A DNA stretch of 64,000 bases from Cordylochernes scorpioides (lineage: Eukaryota; Arthropoda; Arachnida; Pseudoscorpiones; Chernetidae). Position numbers and translations under genes: made by a program. Below the pieces are notes generated by a model. The model ran no database searches, was not told the DNA's origin, and saw only the letters and a list, made by a program, of their open reading frames with translations. This document shows positions 9,346 to 20,350 of the stretch, one piece after another. Within the stretch, counting starts at the first letter, position 1. Every line of letters starts with the position of its first letter. The stretch covers positions 21,247,483 to 21,311,482 of the forward strand of contig CP092884.1 in NCBI GenBank assembly GCA_030710605.1. The letters are read 5' to 3'.

Positions 9346-9735
9346 AGTATTAGCCTGCCGAGGTGCAGAGGAAGTATTAGCCTGCCGAGTAGCAGAGGAA
9401 GTATTAGCCTGCCGAGGTGCAGAGGAAGTATTAGCCTGCCGAGTGCAGAGGAAGTATTAGCCTGCCGATGTGCAGAGGAAGTATTAGCCTGCCGAGTAGC
9501 AGAGGAAGTATTAGCCTGCCGAGGTGCAGAGGAAGTATTAGCCTGCCGAGTAGCAGAGGAAGTATTAGAGCCTGCCGAGTAGCAGAGGAAGTAGTGGAGC
9601 CTGCCGAGTAGCAGAGGAAGTATGAGAGCCTGCCGAGTAGCAGAGGAAGTATTAGAGCCTGCCGAGTAGCAGAGGAAGTAGTGGAGCCTGCCGAGTAGCA
9701 GAGGAAGTAGGAGAGCCTGCCGAGTAGCAGAGGGA
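9346..9735. repeat. 27-29-bp minisatellite inside the BEL element (about 14 units)
   Basis: Unit GAAGTATTAGCCTGCCGAG plus GTGCAGAG or TAGCAGAG. The first eight units are mostly 27 bp; the last six are 29 bp with an extra AG before CCTGCC. The open frame on the minus strand here is a repeat artefact. There are no spacers, so this is not CRISPR-like. Confidence 0.93.
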
Positions 9736-9739
9736 GAGT

Positions 9740-10500
9740 GAGAATCTGCGGAGCTCAAAGGAACAGAAGCTCAAGAAGCTCAAGCTCAAGAAGCAGAAGC
9801 TCAAGAAGCTCAAGGGAACAGAAGCTCAAGAAGCTCATAAAGCTCAAGCTCAAGAAGCAGATGCTCAAGAAGCTCAAGGGAACAGAAGCTCAAGAAGCTC
9901 AAGGGAACAGGAGCTCAAGAAGCCCTTTGTTAAAGGTTTAAAGGAGCTCGAGAAGCCCTTTGTTAAAGGTTTAAAGGAGCTCGGGAAGCCCTTTGTTAAA
10001 GGTTAAAAAGAGCTCAGTGAAGCTCAAGGTTTAAAGGAGCTCAAGAGGCCCTTTGTTAAAGGTTAAAAAGAGCTCAGTGAAGCTCAAGGTTTAAAGGAGC
10101 TCAAAAGGCCCTTTGTTAAAGGTTAAAAAGAGCTCAGTGAAGCTCAAGGTTTAAAGGAGCTCAAAAGGCCCTTTGTTAAAGGTTAAAAAGAGCTCAGTGA
10201 AGCTCAAGGTTTAAAGGAGCTCAAGAGGCCCTTTGTTAAAGGTTAAAAAGAGCTCAGTGAAGCTCAAGGTTTAAAGGAGCTCAAGAGGCCCTTTGTTAAA
10301 GGTTAAAAAGAGCTCAGTGAAGCTCAAGGTTTAAAGGAGCTCAAGAAGCCCTTTGTTAAAGGTTTAAAGGAGCTCAAGAGGCCCTTTGTTAAAGGTTTAA
10401 AGGAGCTCAAGAGGCCCTTTGTTAAAGGTTTAAAGGAGCTCAAGAAGCCCTTTGTTAAAGGTTAAAAGAAGCTCAAGGGAAAAGTGAAGCTCAAGTAAGG
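9740..10500. repeat. AGCTCAAG-rich array with an exact 60-bp period
   Basis: From 9740 to 9920 short AGCTCAAGA motifs dominate. From about 9930 the unit becomes GGAGCTCAAGAGGCCCTTTG plus TTAAAGG spacers. Between 10021 and 10320 five consecutive 60-bp units are almost identical (only A/G changes). It occupies the 5' untranslated part between PBS and gag. Confidence 0.92.
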
Positions 10501-10577
10501 CAAAGAAGCTACAGGGTGAAAGGCTACCTACAAGATAAATGGATACCTACAAGGTGAAAGGATAACTACAAGGTGAG

Positions 10578-11489
10578 ATGGAGGATGTTAGCAGAAGGCG
10601 TAGAGAGGCGATAAGAGGCGTTTTTACCGAAGTGGTAAATGATATAAATATAGAGTTAAGGGATCCTCTTGTTGATAAAAGAGGCATATATGCAAAATTT
10701 GAGAGATTGGAATCTCTCTATTTGGAGCTGGTGGCATTGAACGAGCAATACCAGGAAATTTTATTGGCCCAAGAGGCTATTAGCGACGATGAAATTGATA
10801 AAGAATTTGAGGAGTGTGAAACCTACATCACGGAAAGATATTATTTGAAGGCTAGAATTCGCGTAATGCGTGAGCAGGATAGGGATGCTCAGGTCAAGAC
10901 TTCTCAAATTCCACCAGGGGCGTCTAGTGCCTCTCCGAATTCAGGGACCGATAATCAGAAAGTTATCAAACTTCAGACTACTTCTACGTCTCTATCGAAA
11001 AGCCCGGAAGAGTCCATGAAAAATGAAATTGAAGGCGTGGAAAAAGAGGATTCTGTAAAAACTGCTAGAGCTACGGATGTGAAGCCTGCTCTAGCTAAAG
11101 CTAGAATACTAAAGAAAGCTTGTTCAGCTCCCTCTATAATAGATATTGAATATGAGGACAAAAAAGGTGCTGTGAATGCTATTAAAGAAAAGGAATTGAA
11201 CGCAGCAGTTAAAGACGGTGAAGGGAAGGAAACAGAAGCGGCAGTTAAATGCAATAAAGTAAAGGATTCTAAAGATGAGCCTAAGGGCGACGGAGTAAGG
11301 GATTCTAAGGATGAGCCTAAGGGCGACGGAGTAAGGGATTTTGAAGATGAGCCTAAGGGCGACGGAGTAAATGATGCTGAAGCAAGACCAACTGGAGATA
11401 CGGAATCTAAAATAAAGAATAAGGGAGATCTACAAAAACTTAAGGGCAACCCAGGGGATTGGCTCTCAAGGTGGGGGCAATTTGGTTGA
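10578..11489 (+). CDS. BEL/Pao Gag-like protein, N-terminal part
   Basis: A 303-aa frame; an in-frame TAA at 10563 supports the ATG at 10578. Residues 5-105 are charged and helical (RRREAIRGVFTEVVNDIN ... EECETYITERYYLKARIRV) and resemble the N-terminal Gag region of BEL/Pao elements. The rest is low-complexity Lys/Glu/Asp sequence, including three 12-residue repeats (KDEPKGDGVRDS; 36-bp units at about 11265-11370). There is no CCHC knuckle or protease. The frame ends at TGA 11487-11489, but the same frame reopens at once and continues to 12260. Confidence 0.7.
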   Translation: MEDVSRRRREAIRGVFTEVVNDINIELRDPLVDKRGIYAKFERLESLYLELVALNEQYQEILLAQEAISDDEIDKEFEECETYITERYYLKARIRVMREQDRDAQVKTSQIPPGASSASPNSGTDNQKVIKLQTTSTSLSKSPEESMKNEIEGVEKEDSVKTARATDVKPALAKARILKKACSAPSIIDIEYEDKKGAVNAIKEKELNAAVKDGEGKETEAAVKCNKVKDSKDEPKGDGVRDSKDEPKGDGVRDFEDEPKGDGVNDAEARPTGDTESKIKNKGDLQKLKGNPGDWLSRWGQFG

Positions 11490-12260
11490 AATAATGCCAA
11501 TGAAAAATATGAAGAGGCAAATTTAAAGGATAAGGAAGATTCTGAAGCGAAGCCTAAGGGCGACGGAGTAAAGGATTCTGAGACTGCAATTAAAGGTTAT
11601 AAACCGGTGAGCAATTCCAGAGCAGTAGCTGAGGGTACTGATTCAAAGGTGGAAGAAGAAAAGCTAGATGTAGAACAAGGTACTGATTCAGCGGTGGAAG
11701 AAAAGATAGATGCAGAACAGGGTACTGATTTAAGGGTGGAAGAAAACCCAGCTGCAGAACAGGGTACTGATTCAAGGGTGGAAGAAAACCCAGATGCAGA
11801 ACAAGGTACTGAATCAAGGATGGAGGAAGGGGTTATTGATCCAAAAGATTGTTTGAAGGAAGGGCTCGTCGATAGTGTTAATGAAAATCCACCGGAGGGA
11901 AAAGGATACTATTTGCCTCGTCACCTTTTGTTTAGGAGTGGATCCAGGGCTACGCCTATACGGCCAGTATTTGGCGACGCTGCCTGTCGAGGACACGGCG
12001 CACTCGCTTTAAGACGGTATTTGAAGAGGAGACCCATTCTACTGAGAATCCCGGAAATAGGGATAAAACTTCGGAAAAATAAGTACGGAGTTTTGGCCGA
12101 CGTGGGGAGATATTTCCAGGTGATGGCCATCAGGGAAAATGATTGGGACTACCTCCGATTTCTTTGGAAGAAGAAGATGGACGCTTATGGGGCAATCTCC
12201 GGTGGTGTGTATGGAGAGGGTGCCGCAGTGTGCCGAGGAGAGGATAGTTTTCCTGGATAA
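11490..12260 (+). pseudogene. Continuation of the BEL frame with an RT scrap
   Basis: Directly in frame with the Gag-like ORF after one TGA. It first encodes four to five copies of a 14-residue acidic repeat (EQGTDSRVEENPDA; 42-bp units, 11640-11820). Then residues resembling the start of BEL/Pao reverse transcriptase follow (GYYLPRHLLFRSGS, about 11906-11950; IPEIGIKLRKNKYGVLADVG, about 12046-12105; DWDYLRFLW, about 12145-12170). The YxDD motif and everything after it are missing. It looks like a large deletion that joined gag repeats to the RT fingers. Confidence 0.65.
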
Positions 12261-12362
12261 GAGCCTGGGCTCCCTGCAACGGTGTCCCACCTGCCTGGAT
12301 CCCCCCATCACGGTGGAACGGATTTCTTTTTTTTTGTTTTACAAAAAAGAAAGGTGGGGGTA

Positions 12363-12671
12363 TGTTAAAAGTCGTAACATACAATATGTAAATATATCTT
12401 TTGAATGTATAACTGGAAATGTAGATTTTCTATTGAATGTGTGAATTATTATTATGTAAATTTCCCTTTGTATATAACTTAGCCGTGTTGTTGAAATAAA
12501 CGAGTTTCTTAGTAGAGCGAGAGCTTCTGCGTGTGTAGCCGCTGGTTTTTGTCTTCGTTATTTCCTTTCTGGCTTGATCACCTGAGGCAGCCCAAACTAC
12601 ATCAAAACTTTAGGTCAAAGTTTTACTTGTTAAGAGGAGGTTTCTTCAATCTGACCTCGCGTACCTTAACA
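12363..12671 (+). repeat. 3' LTR of the BEL element with adjacent polypurine tract
   Basis: Preceded by ACAAAAAAGAAAGGTGGGGG (purine tract, ending 12360). Followed by CCGAT, the target duplication. Confidence 0.9.
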
Positions 12672-12989
12672 CCGATGGACGCCACCGAGCGTAAGACCAC
12701 GTGGCATGAACCAGTTGAAGAGTGGGTCATTGTGGTGGGATGTGGAGAGAATATTTGAAATATATGCATCAATGGTAGAATACAGAGATGTACTCTACAT
12801 ACTATCTGTTCGGTACACTTTTTGAATGGTACACTATGACAGGTTCGTTTGGTATTGAAAGAATGATTCAATTAATCATCCTTGATATTTTAAATTTTAT
12901 TCAGGATAAATATAGATATAAATATTATGTTACAAATTAATTTTAGTAATTAAAGAAGTTAAAAAATGTTCGATTGAAAAGGATGGATT

Positions 12990-13165
12990 GGGAAGGAAGT
13001 CAGTCCGTGTTGGCCGTCAGAATTCGAAGGGCCCACGCCCGTGCTTCCCACGTGACCACCGCCGCCGCGCATGCGCGCCGACCGTGACGTCGCCACCGTC
13101 CGTCGGCGGGGTGTTGGTTGAAAACTGTTCTTCTCTTCGTCGCGCGGGCGTGCCTTTCACTAACA
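12990..13165. promoter_or_regulatory. CpG-dense, promoter-like island
   Basis: A sharp CpG-rich block in AT-rich DNA. It holds an NRF1-type palindrome GCGCATGCGC (13067-13076), an E-box CACGTG (13049-13054), a CRE-like TGACGTCG (about 13085) and a CT-rich stretch (about 13127-13139). No recognisable gene starts on either side. The LTR at 57195 also has a GCATGCGC-containing CpG-rich part, so this could be the remnant of an LTR promoter rather than a host one. Confidence 0.4.
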
Positions 13166-13429
13166 CTATCCATCTGCTAGGCTGATGCACCTAATTTCGC
13201 TCAGATTTTCCAAGATTGATTAATCGACATGCCGACCCAATCTACGCAAGATATGGTTGTGCCAACTCGGACCCGATCAGACGTATCTAAGCTCGGTTCA
13301 CCTCTGTCATACCACGAGAAATCACTGCGACAGCCATGTCCTAACGAGACAAATCTTTGGTACCATTACAATATATATATGTTAAATGTCCAACTCTGTA
13401 CCCTAACCAGATTCCGATAGGAAGGCATG

Positions 13430-13640
13430 CTGAATCAAACCAGGTCAAGACAAAGTACACTGGCTAAACCGCTGGGAGGGTTCACCACTCATGAGCCAGG
13501 CCCTCCCTTTAATTTTTCCATCGCAGTAAGGACAGTAGAAATTGTTTTATTTAAAAAAAAAGAATGTCACGCCTCTAAAATAGTTTTATAATTTGATAAC
13601 AGATGGCGTTCTAGTACAAAGTACACGATATCATGAAAGG
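13430..13640. repeat. MITE-like repeat (CAGTAAGGACAGTAGAAATT family)
   Basis: Shares AACCGCTGGGAGGGTTCACC and the CAGTAAGGACAGTAGAAATTGTTT end with copies at 34874-35090 and 52541-53175. The right flank (CACGCCTCTAAAATAGTTTT ... AGATGGC) also matches the 34.9-kb copy. Non-coding. Confidence 0.65.
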
Positions 13641-14499
13641 CGTAAGAGAGATTAGCCTACAATTGACAGTATTTTTTTTCTCGAACCAACGTGTAGTGAA
13701 CAAGAGTTCGGGCTGAAATAAGGAAAGGAACAATATGATGGAAAGCTGCATAAGAAACAGTCATTTCATAAAAATTCATTATGTATTAAATGGGAAAGAT
13801 AAAATTGAGCAAATTTTTTTTTCTTTTATAGAATTTTTTTTATGACACCTTAAATTTTGACATCTTATGTTAAAATTTTCAAAGTTACTCACGTCAATGC
13901 ATATTGTAGGTGTAGACAATCAGCATTGTTTAATATTAATAATTAGGTGTAACCCATTTGGCACAAATATTCGAGTTATAGGGCAACTGACTTTCGTAGA
14001 TGCATATATCTCCAATTCCCATGATAAGGCTGCCCTTTCTAATTTGGTTGAAGCAAATTATTTATCTAACTTTATTGCGTTTTAACTGGTCTATAGTGTT
14101 ATGGATTTTCTTTTTGTTGTTAACAAGATGACTACCTCGCCAAGTGTGTATAAAGGATTAAAGATCATAGACTGTCAGAATAATATTACACTAGTAATAA
14201 TTAATAGTTCATTCTGATATACAGTAAAGGCAGAGAGAACAGCGCCTTTATCAATAGGCTACCATAGCTAGCTAGTTTCAATACACCCAGGAAGAGCTTA
14301 TCTCCTCGAAGGGGAGATTAGGGGGTGAAAACAGGTTCTCAGGAATTTCCTCGAGATTTTGTAGTAGCCTTCGCCCTGAACGAATGTCAGACTTTAGCAT
14401 AGAGCTGGCAAGGGAGGGGATGGTATACCAGAGTAGTTTCAAAATGAAGAATAGTAATAGATCGGGGTCAAATTCCCGATGACGGGTTTCGAGGAGACT
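13641..14499. other. No gene or clear repeat seen
   Basis: AT-rich. A short frame at 13867-14085 has no recognisable product. Confidence 0.35.
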
Positions 14500-15235
14500 C
14501 AGAGGGATGAAAGGGCGATTGAAATGTGTTAAAGGCGATGAAAGGGGGTTGAATAGCGTTAAAGGAGTGATGAAAAGGTGGTTATATGTGTTAAAAGCGA
14601 TGAAAAAGAGTTGAAATGTGTTGAAAGCGTTGAAGAGAGATGCGATGAAAGAAAGATGAAAGGTGTTGAAGATGATGAAAGATGATGAAAGGGTGAGAAA
14701 GCGTTGAAAGGTGATGAGAAAGAGACAGAAAGATAATAAACGATGTTGAAGAGTGTTGAAAGCGATAAATAGAGATGCGAGAAAGGCGTAGAAACATGTC
14801 GAAAGATATTGAAAGGATGATGAAAGAGTGTTACAAGCTATTGTAAGAGATGGAGAGAGGTATATCGAAAGCAGTGAATAGAGACGAGGGGATAAAAGAA
14901 AGTGCTAAAGGATGCTAAAAGGTTTTGAAAAGTGCTGAAAGAGATGAGAAGTGTTGGGAGGGATAGAAAGCGATGAATAGAAAGACGAGTAATGATAAAA
15001 TAGAGATGAAAGGAAGGAAGGAGATGGAAATTGACAGTGGAAGGTGTTATGAAGTGTAAAGGAGACATGTTAGAAAGGTATCAAAGCATGTCGAAAATCG
15101 ACAGAGAGAATTGTAGGAAGATGCGGAGAGATGTTGAGAGCGAAGGAATTGAGGAAAGTTGGTAAGGGGTTTGTAAATAGAAGATAAAGATTGATAGAAA
15201 GACGGTGGGAAGATGATAGAAGAAAGTGCATTCAA
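14500..15235. repeat. Purine-strand-biased degenerate repeat (GATGAAAG/GTTGAAAG)
   Basis: About 730 bp in which the plus strand is overwhelmingly A/G/T with almost no C, built of diverged octamers such as GTTGAAAG, GATGAAAG and AAAGCGTT. The open frames on the minus strand (runs of SHxLSTxF) are by-products. Confidence 0.8.
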
Positions 15236-15489
15236 TGTTTAAAACGTAGCTGTTGACCGCACTATCGCCTCGATAGAACTATTTTGGCTCTTCACCACGT
15301 AGTGTTGATAGATAATTTGTTTTAGACTAGAGGCCAATATTTGTAAATAGTACAAAATATGCACTGAGAATTTGTATAAGCTGATTTACCTAAATTTCAG
15401 CAACTGTATACACTAATCTATATACATAGGTCTATAATAGTAATAATGTTAGGTCATATTAAATAACAAGTATGTATTCTCCTTTTGAG

Positions 15490-16165
15490 AAGCCAGAATT
15501 TCCTTGAAGGGTTTTCAGTTTTTTTTTCTCTGGCTACAACTTTTGTTTTAGTGTTGGTATATGAATTTTAAAGAGTTACTCAGTTTTTTTTTAAACAACG
15601 CTTTGTTCTTAGTGATAGGCTGTGATTTAAAGAGTTTCAGCTTTCTTTTATTTTTAAGCCACAATATGTACCTTTGTGCTAAAGGATCATCCTTAAAGAG
15701 TCCTCACAATCTTGTTTTAATGTTTGTATGTCATCTTCAAAAAGTTGTCACAACCTGTTTTAGTGTTTATGTGTCATTGAAAAGAATTTTCACAACCTGT
15801 TTTAATGTTAGTTTGTCATCTTTAAAGAATTTTCACAACTTGTTTTAATGTTAGTGTGTCATCTTTAAGGAGTCCTCACAACCTGTTTTAGTGTTTGTGT
15901 GTCGTCTTTAAAAAGTTGTCACAACCTGTTTTTAGTGTTTATGTGTCATTGTAAAGAGTTTCACAACCGTGTTTTAATGTTGGTCCATCGTTGAAAGGGT
16001 TTTTCACAACCTTGTTTTAGTGTTGGTATATCATTTTTAAAGGTTGTCACAACCTTGTCTTTGTGTAATATATCATTTAAAGAATTTCACAACCGTGTTT
16101 TAATGTTAGTCCGTCGTTGAAAGGGGTTTTCACAACCTTGTTTTAGTGTTGGTATATCATCAATG
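15490..16165. repeat. Degenerate ~45-60-bp tandem repeat
   Basis: Recurring TTTAAAGAGTTTTCACAACC, TGTTTTAATGTTAGTGTGTC and TCATCTTTAAAG blocks, about 11-12 diverged units. Weaker relatives continue at 16450-16640. Confidence 0.75.
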
Positions 16166-17712
16166 ATGAAGATCACTGGGTACATACAACGTATCCTATA
16201 TATTCCCATAGAACTGTAGGACCAGGGGAACCACAAGACACGGCAATCATAAGAAATCCACTAGGGATAGTGAATGGGGTAACTGAAGACAATGCAGGCG
16301 GCCTGGAAATACGCCGTTCGACCAGGGTCAAGAAGCCCACGGGGTGTAAATCGTGCCCAGGCTGCCAATGAGTAAACCTATAGAATGTGTACTAGAGTTT
16401 AGTTAAGTTTTGATCATAGTATGAAGTGTTAGAACGCGTGTTAAAGGCCCTAGATTGTGGTCTTAAAGAATTTTAGTTTTTTTTTACGCTACAACCATGG
16501 TTTTAGATTCTAAGTGTCTTTGTAAAGGGTTTCAGATTCTTTCAGTTTTTCTTTTTTTTTAAGGCTACAACCTTGTGTTTGTGTTAAATGTTCATTGTAA
16601 GGAGTTTCCAGTTTTTCTTTTTTTATTGAAGAGGCTATTCTGTATTAATAGCAGGTTGTGATTTAAGACTTGAGTTCAACAGTATATTTTGTTTTGATTT
16701 TTTATTGAAGGTTCTGAACAGTGGTTCAACTTTAAGAATAACTAAGGAACTTAGACGCATTAGATATCTGCTGTGCTTGTAATATATTCGCTATGGGTTG
16801 TTTCGGAATATGCGTTGGGTTAAAACTTGACACCCTCTAATTCCATAAGTCCAGAATACAGCCCAAAGAGAATTTCTAATGAGAATGTGTAAGGCAGTTG
16901 CGGTCTAAGAATTGCTATGATAAGGATAACAAGTAACCTCTGTTGTTAGACTCCAGAACGGGTTGGGTACTGAAAGCCCTATAATTACAAAGAAAGAGTT
17001 TAGCTGAATAGCAGGGAAAGAAGAATGCCAATAACCTTATATGGGAAGTAGGGTTGGCAAAACACTTGTAGATCTATCATAATTGGCAATGAGGTAAATG
17101 CTCGAAGTTCAATTCGCTCCAATTTAAGTGCTAGTTTTGATGATTCGTTTTGTTTAGACACCACGAGTCAAGATAAGAAAAAGATTTTCAAACTGTAAGA
17201 CGCACACTTTTAAAGATAGGTTAGATTTCAGCATTTGATTGTTAACATTCAATTTTTATTAATTTTGTTTAAATATAAATAATATTTATCTATGTATGTA
17301 TAATTGATATATAGAGTTTGTATGAGGCAATTTTTTATTTAAGTAAATAGGGCTTTAGTCCCTACTTATTTTAATTAGATAACTTTATTTGATTTCACAC
17401 TAGTCCTGGAGATTAGCAATTGTTAGGGTTTATTTGATAGAGATAATTGAGTGTTTTGGCGTTTATAGCAATTTTTAACTTTAGTTTGCATGCAAGCCGT
17501 GAATGACAAGGGGGGGGGGGTGTATGAATGGATTGGCTTAATGAATGTGTAAGAAGGTTAAAAACTATTATACTGTCAGACCAAAGGTACTTTAGCATAG
17601 GGTTAGGGAACTTAATAGGTTCGATTTTAATTTTTTAATTTCTTTATTTGTTAGGATTGATAGTTTCACAGGACTGTACAACTCTTAATTAATAGGTAAT
17701 CCCATAATATTA
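16166..17712. other. No gene seen; low-complexity intergenic DNA
   Basis: Contains relics of the preceding repeat and a G tract at about 17510-17520. No convincing coding sequence. Confidence 0.35.
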
Positions 17713-18447
17713 TGTTCGAATAAATAAGCTTGAGGGATGAGTCTCTTTCAATTACCTTTATTTCAAGCTTTCGGGCTCAACCGCCCTTCGACAGGACAAA
17801 TTATACGATACTAAAGTTTTCAAATCTAATCTATATAAACATTTGAGAGACGCCTGTGTCTCGAGTGTAAAACGAGGCTTGCCGCGGGAGGGGATGAGAT
17901 CTTTGAAAAAGATGGCCGTTTAGCCCATTGAATTATCGGAAATAAAAGATTATTTGTTGAATCGCAGAGTTCATGATACCGAGGGGGGTTTGGTGGCTGC
18001 AGGGAATATTACATTGTATATTTCAGGTAAATCAATTTTTCTATTGAGGCTATGCCAACAAACACCAAAGACTAATCATAGAATCTATCCTATCAAGCAA
18101 ATTCCATAGCCTCAATAGAAAAATTGATTTACCTGAAATATACAATGTAATATTCCCTGCAGCCACCAAACCCCCCTCGGTATCATGAACTCTGCGATTC
18201 AACAAATAAATCTTTTTTTTCCGATAATTCAATGGGCTAAACGGCCATCTTTTTCAAAGATCTCATCCCCTCCCGCGGCAAGCCTCGTATTACACTCGAG
18301 ACACAGGCGTCTCTCAAATGTTTATATAGATTAGATTTGAAAACTTTAGTAGCGTATAATTTGTCCTGTCGAAGGGCGGTTGAGCCCGAAAGCTTGAAAT
18401 AAAGGTAATTAAAAGAGACTCATCCCTCAAGCTTATTTATTCGAACA
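17713..18447. repeat. 735-bp near-perfect inverted repeat (arms ~342 bp, loop 50 nt)
   Basis: Left arm 17713-18054 and right arm 18105-18447 are reverse complements with only a few mismatches and indels (GTGTAAAACG/GTGTAATACG; one small indel in the A-rich stretch). The loop is 18055-18104. Each arm carries a CTGTCGAAGGGC...GCCCGAAAGCTTG block, resembling hammerhead-like motifs of Penelope-type elements. Each also carries a frame reading about 60 codons to a TAG, then ~50 more (EIKDYLLNRRVHDTEGGLVA). Both sides are flanked by ACTGTACAACTCT, a possible target duplication. A transcript would fold into a long hairpin. Confidence 0.9.
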
Positions 18448-19959
18448 CTGTACAACTCTATTGATAGGAAGGTATTCGCTCCATTTTATAGGTCTCCTTT
18501 TAAAGGAGTATAAGTATGATTTCTTTTATTAGGGTAATCAATTACTCTATTTCATTATACCAACTTGAATTCTAAGAGTCGTAGATAATGACCATGTATC
18601 GATTCTCAGACTGGGGGATTGTGGGAGGTCACGGTCAGACCAAAAGCCTACAAATCCCCTCCTCAGTAGAGGGAACGGAGAGGTATCAGGTGAACTTTGT
18701 GCTAGGTGGGGGGATTTAGTTGCCGATGTCGCAAGCTAAGTGTACAGCGACAAACCTCGGATAACCGATCTGACATCGTAGTTTACGACGCGTTAAGCGT
18801 GGCTGAGATGAGGGTGATTCAGTCGGGAGGTTGGGAAGGTTCGGCACGTTGAAGGCTCCCCTATAAATTGCGCAGCTTGGAACCAATCCTCTATGGGCAA
18901 AAACTTGGAACATGTGGTGGGAAACAGAGTCCCTATAACTCCTTGTCCCTAAGTCAAAGTCTAAAGGGGGTTTCTAATGAGAGTTAACAATGGGAGCGTG
19001 CGAGAGACAAATTACGATAAGACGAGGTGATTCCGTCTACAGATTTTGGGTACCAATTAGCAAAGTGACAGATGGACTGTCCAGATTCTTTGCATTTTAT
19101 ATCGCCCCAGGCTAGCAAAAGTTAATCACCTAATTAAAGACTATAGTCTACCATACGTTTAGTTAGAACGAATTCAAGTCTAAATACCAGTTAGTAAGTA
19201 GAATTTTTTTTTTCACGAGAATAACTCGTTCTATGTTAAGATAAATTTTTAATTAGTAGGACACCTAAATGAACCTTTGAAGCAGGTTGCCAGATCGAGC
19301 CAATATAGTGTTCCAGATTTGAGAAGGAAGAATTTTTTTTAGGGAAGATCGAATATCAATTTTGTTTTGGCTGTAAAATGGCCCAGAGCAATGAGTTTTT
19401 TTTTTTTTTTTTTGACAAAGAGTCAGATTTTCAGGGAGATATTAAGAACTCAAGTGGGAAGATATATCATAAGGTATAAGTTAGACCTAGGTTGTTAATC
19501 ATCATAATTTATTTTCAGGGTTAATTTAAATTTTTTTTAAAAGTGGATTTGTTGGTCAAAAATATGAGTACACATTCTATAGATAAGCTAAACAATGTAT
19601 ACCAGAGGTTAACAATAATGTACAACTATAAAACGGAGATAGGTAAGATTGTCATCACGATAAGGTAATTTAGAAATAATCTGGTTTAGAGAAGTAATTG
19701 ACTACCAAGATTTCCTTTCCTATAGATTTTCTCTTGGATTAAGAGGGGCGGGGAACACGCCAGACAAACACTCCCAGTGACGAGTTGGTAAGAACGAGTT
19801 TTTAAAATATTACATATAGATTTTGAAATGCTAGTGAAATGACCTAGACCCTCAGTGCATATCTATTCGTTTTATTATTATTATATACTCATTATTACCT
19901 TATATCATGTATCATACCTTTATTATATTCATGTATATTTGTATATATAGAAAGCACGA
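18448..19959. other. No gene seen
   Basis: AT-rich with poly-T runs. The minus-strand frame at 18716-18913 has no recognisable product. Confidence 0.35.
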
Positions 19960-20350
19960 TTCGGATTATAGATGTGTGACATTTTGGTAGCAGCGTTGTT
20001 ACCATCTTCAGATAAAATGCACTAAACAAGTTTTAACCACTGCATATATTTTTTTTTGTTTATTTACCATAATATATTCCCATATCAATGTTATTTCCTT
20101 CCCATATATCATATTCCTAAAGAAGTTTGGCATATTTATTATACAGAGGTAATATTTACTCATTTAATGTATCATCCACCATGTTTACCCTTTCCCTAAT
20201 TATCTGCATGTATATTCATATATAGATAAGGCACAGTTTGAGCTATAGACTACAAAAAGACAAGATAACGAGACCGATTCCAGAACAAATAATTAAGATG
20301 TGTGACATTTTGGTAACAGCATTGTTACCATCTTCGGACAAATGTACCGA
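19960..20350 (-). repeat. Two degraded copies of the hammerhead-like repeat family
   Basis: At 19978-20011 and 20304-20336 the minus strand reads CTGAAGA (or CCGAAGA), then a GGTAACA/TGTTACC stem, then AAAATGTC. In the better copies elsewhere the GAAA is intact. Both are preceded on the plus strand by GATGTGTGACATTTTGGTA. Confidence 0.55.

Larger units (their letters stand above)
8934..12671 (+). mobile_element. Complete BEL/Pao-type LTR retrotransposon, internally deleted
   Basis: 309-bp LTRs (8934-9242 and 12363-12671) begin TGTTAAAAGTCG and end TACCTTAACA. They differ at about 3 positions (~1%). The 5-bp target duplication CCGAT flanks the element at 8929-8933 and 12672-12676. A tRNA-like PBS follows the 5' LTR and a purine tract (about 12343-12360) precedes the 3' LTR. 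The interior holds tandem arrays, a Gag-like N-terminal domain and an RT scrap. Protease, most of RT, RNase H and integrase are absent, so the copy is non-autonomous. Confidence 0.9.

Noticed and set aside
9346-9735. Regular short repeats that could suggest a CRISPR array
   Set aside because: Units are contiguous without unique spacers, the DNA is eukaryotic, and the array lies inside a BEL retrotransposon.
9339-9758. 139-codon minus-strand frame with repeating peptide
   Set aside because: Product of the 27-29-bp minisatellite; not conserved or domain-bearing.
14591-15235. Several Ser/Leu/His-rich minus-strand frames
   Set aside because: They arise from the purine-biased repeat on the opposite strand.
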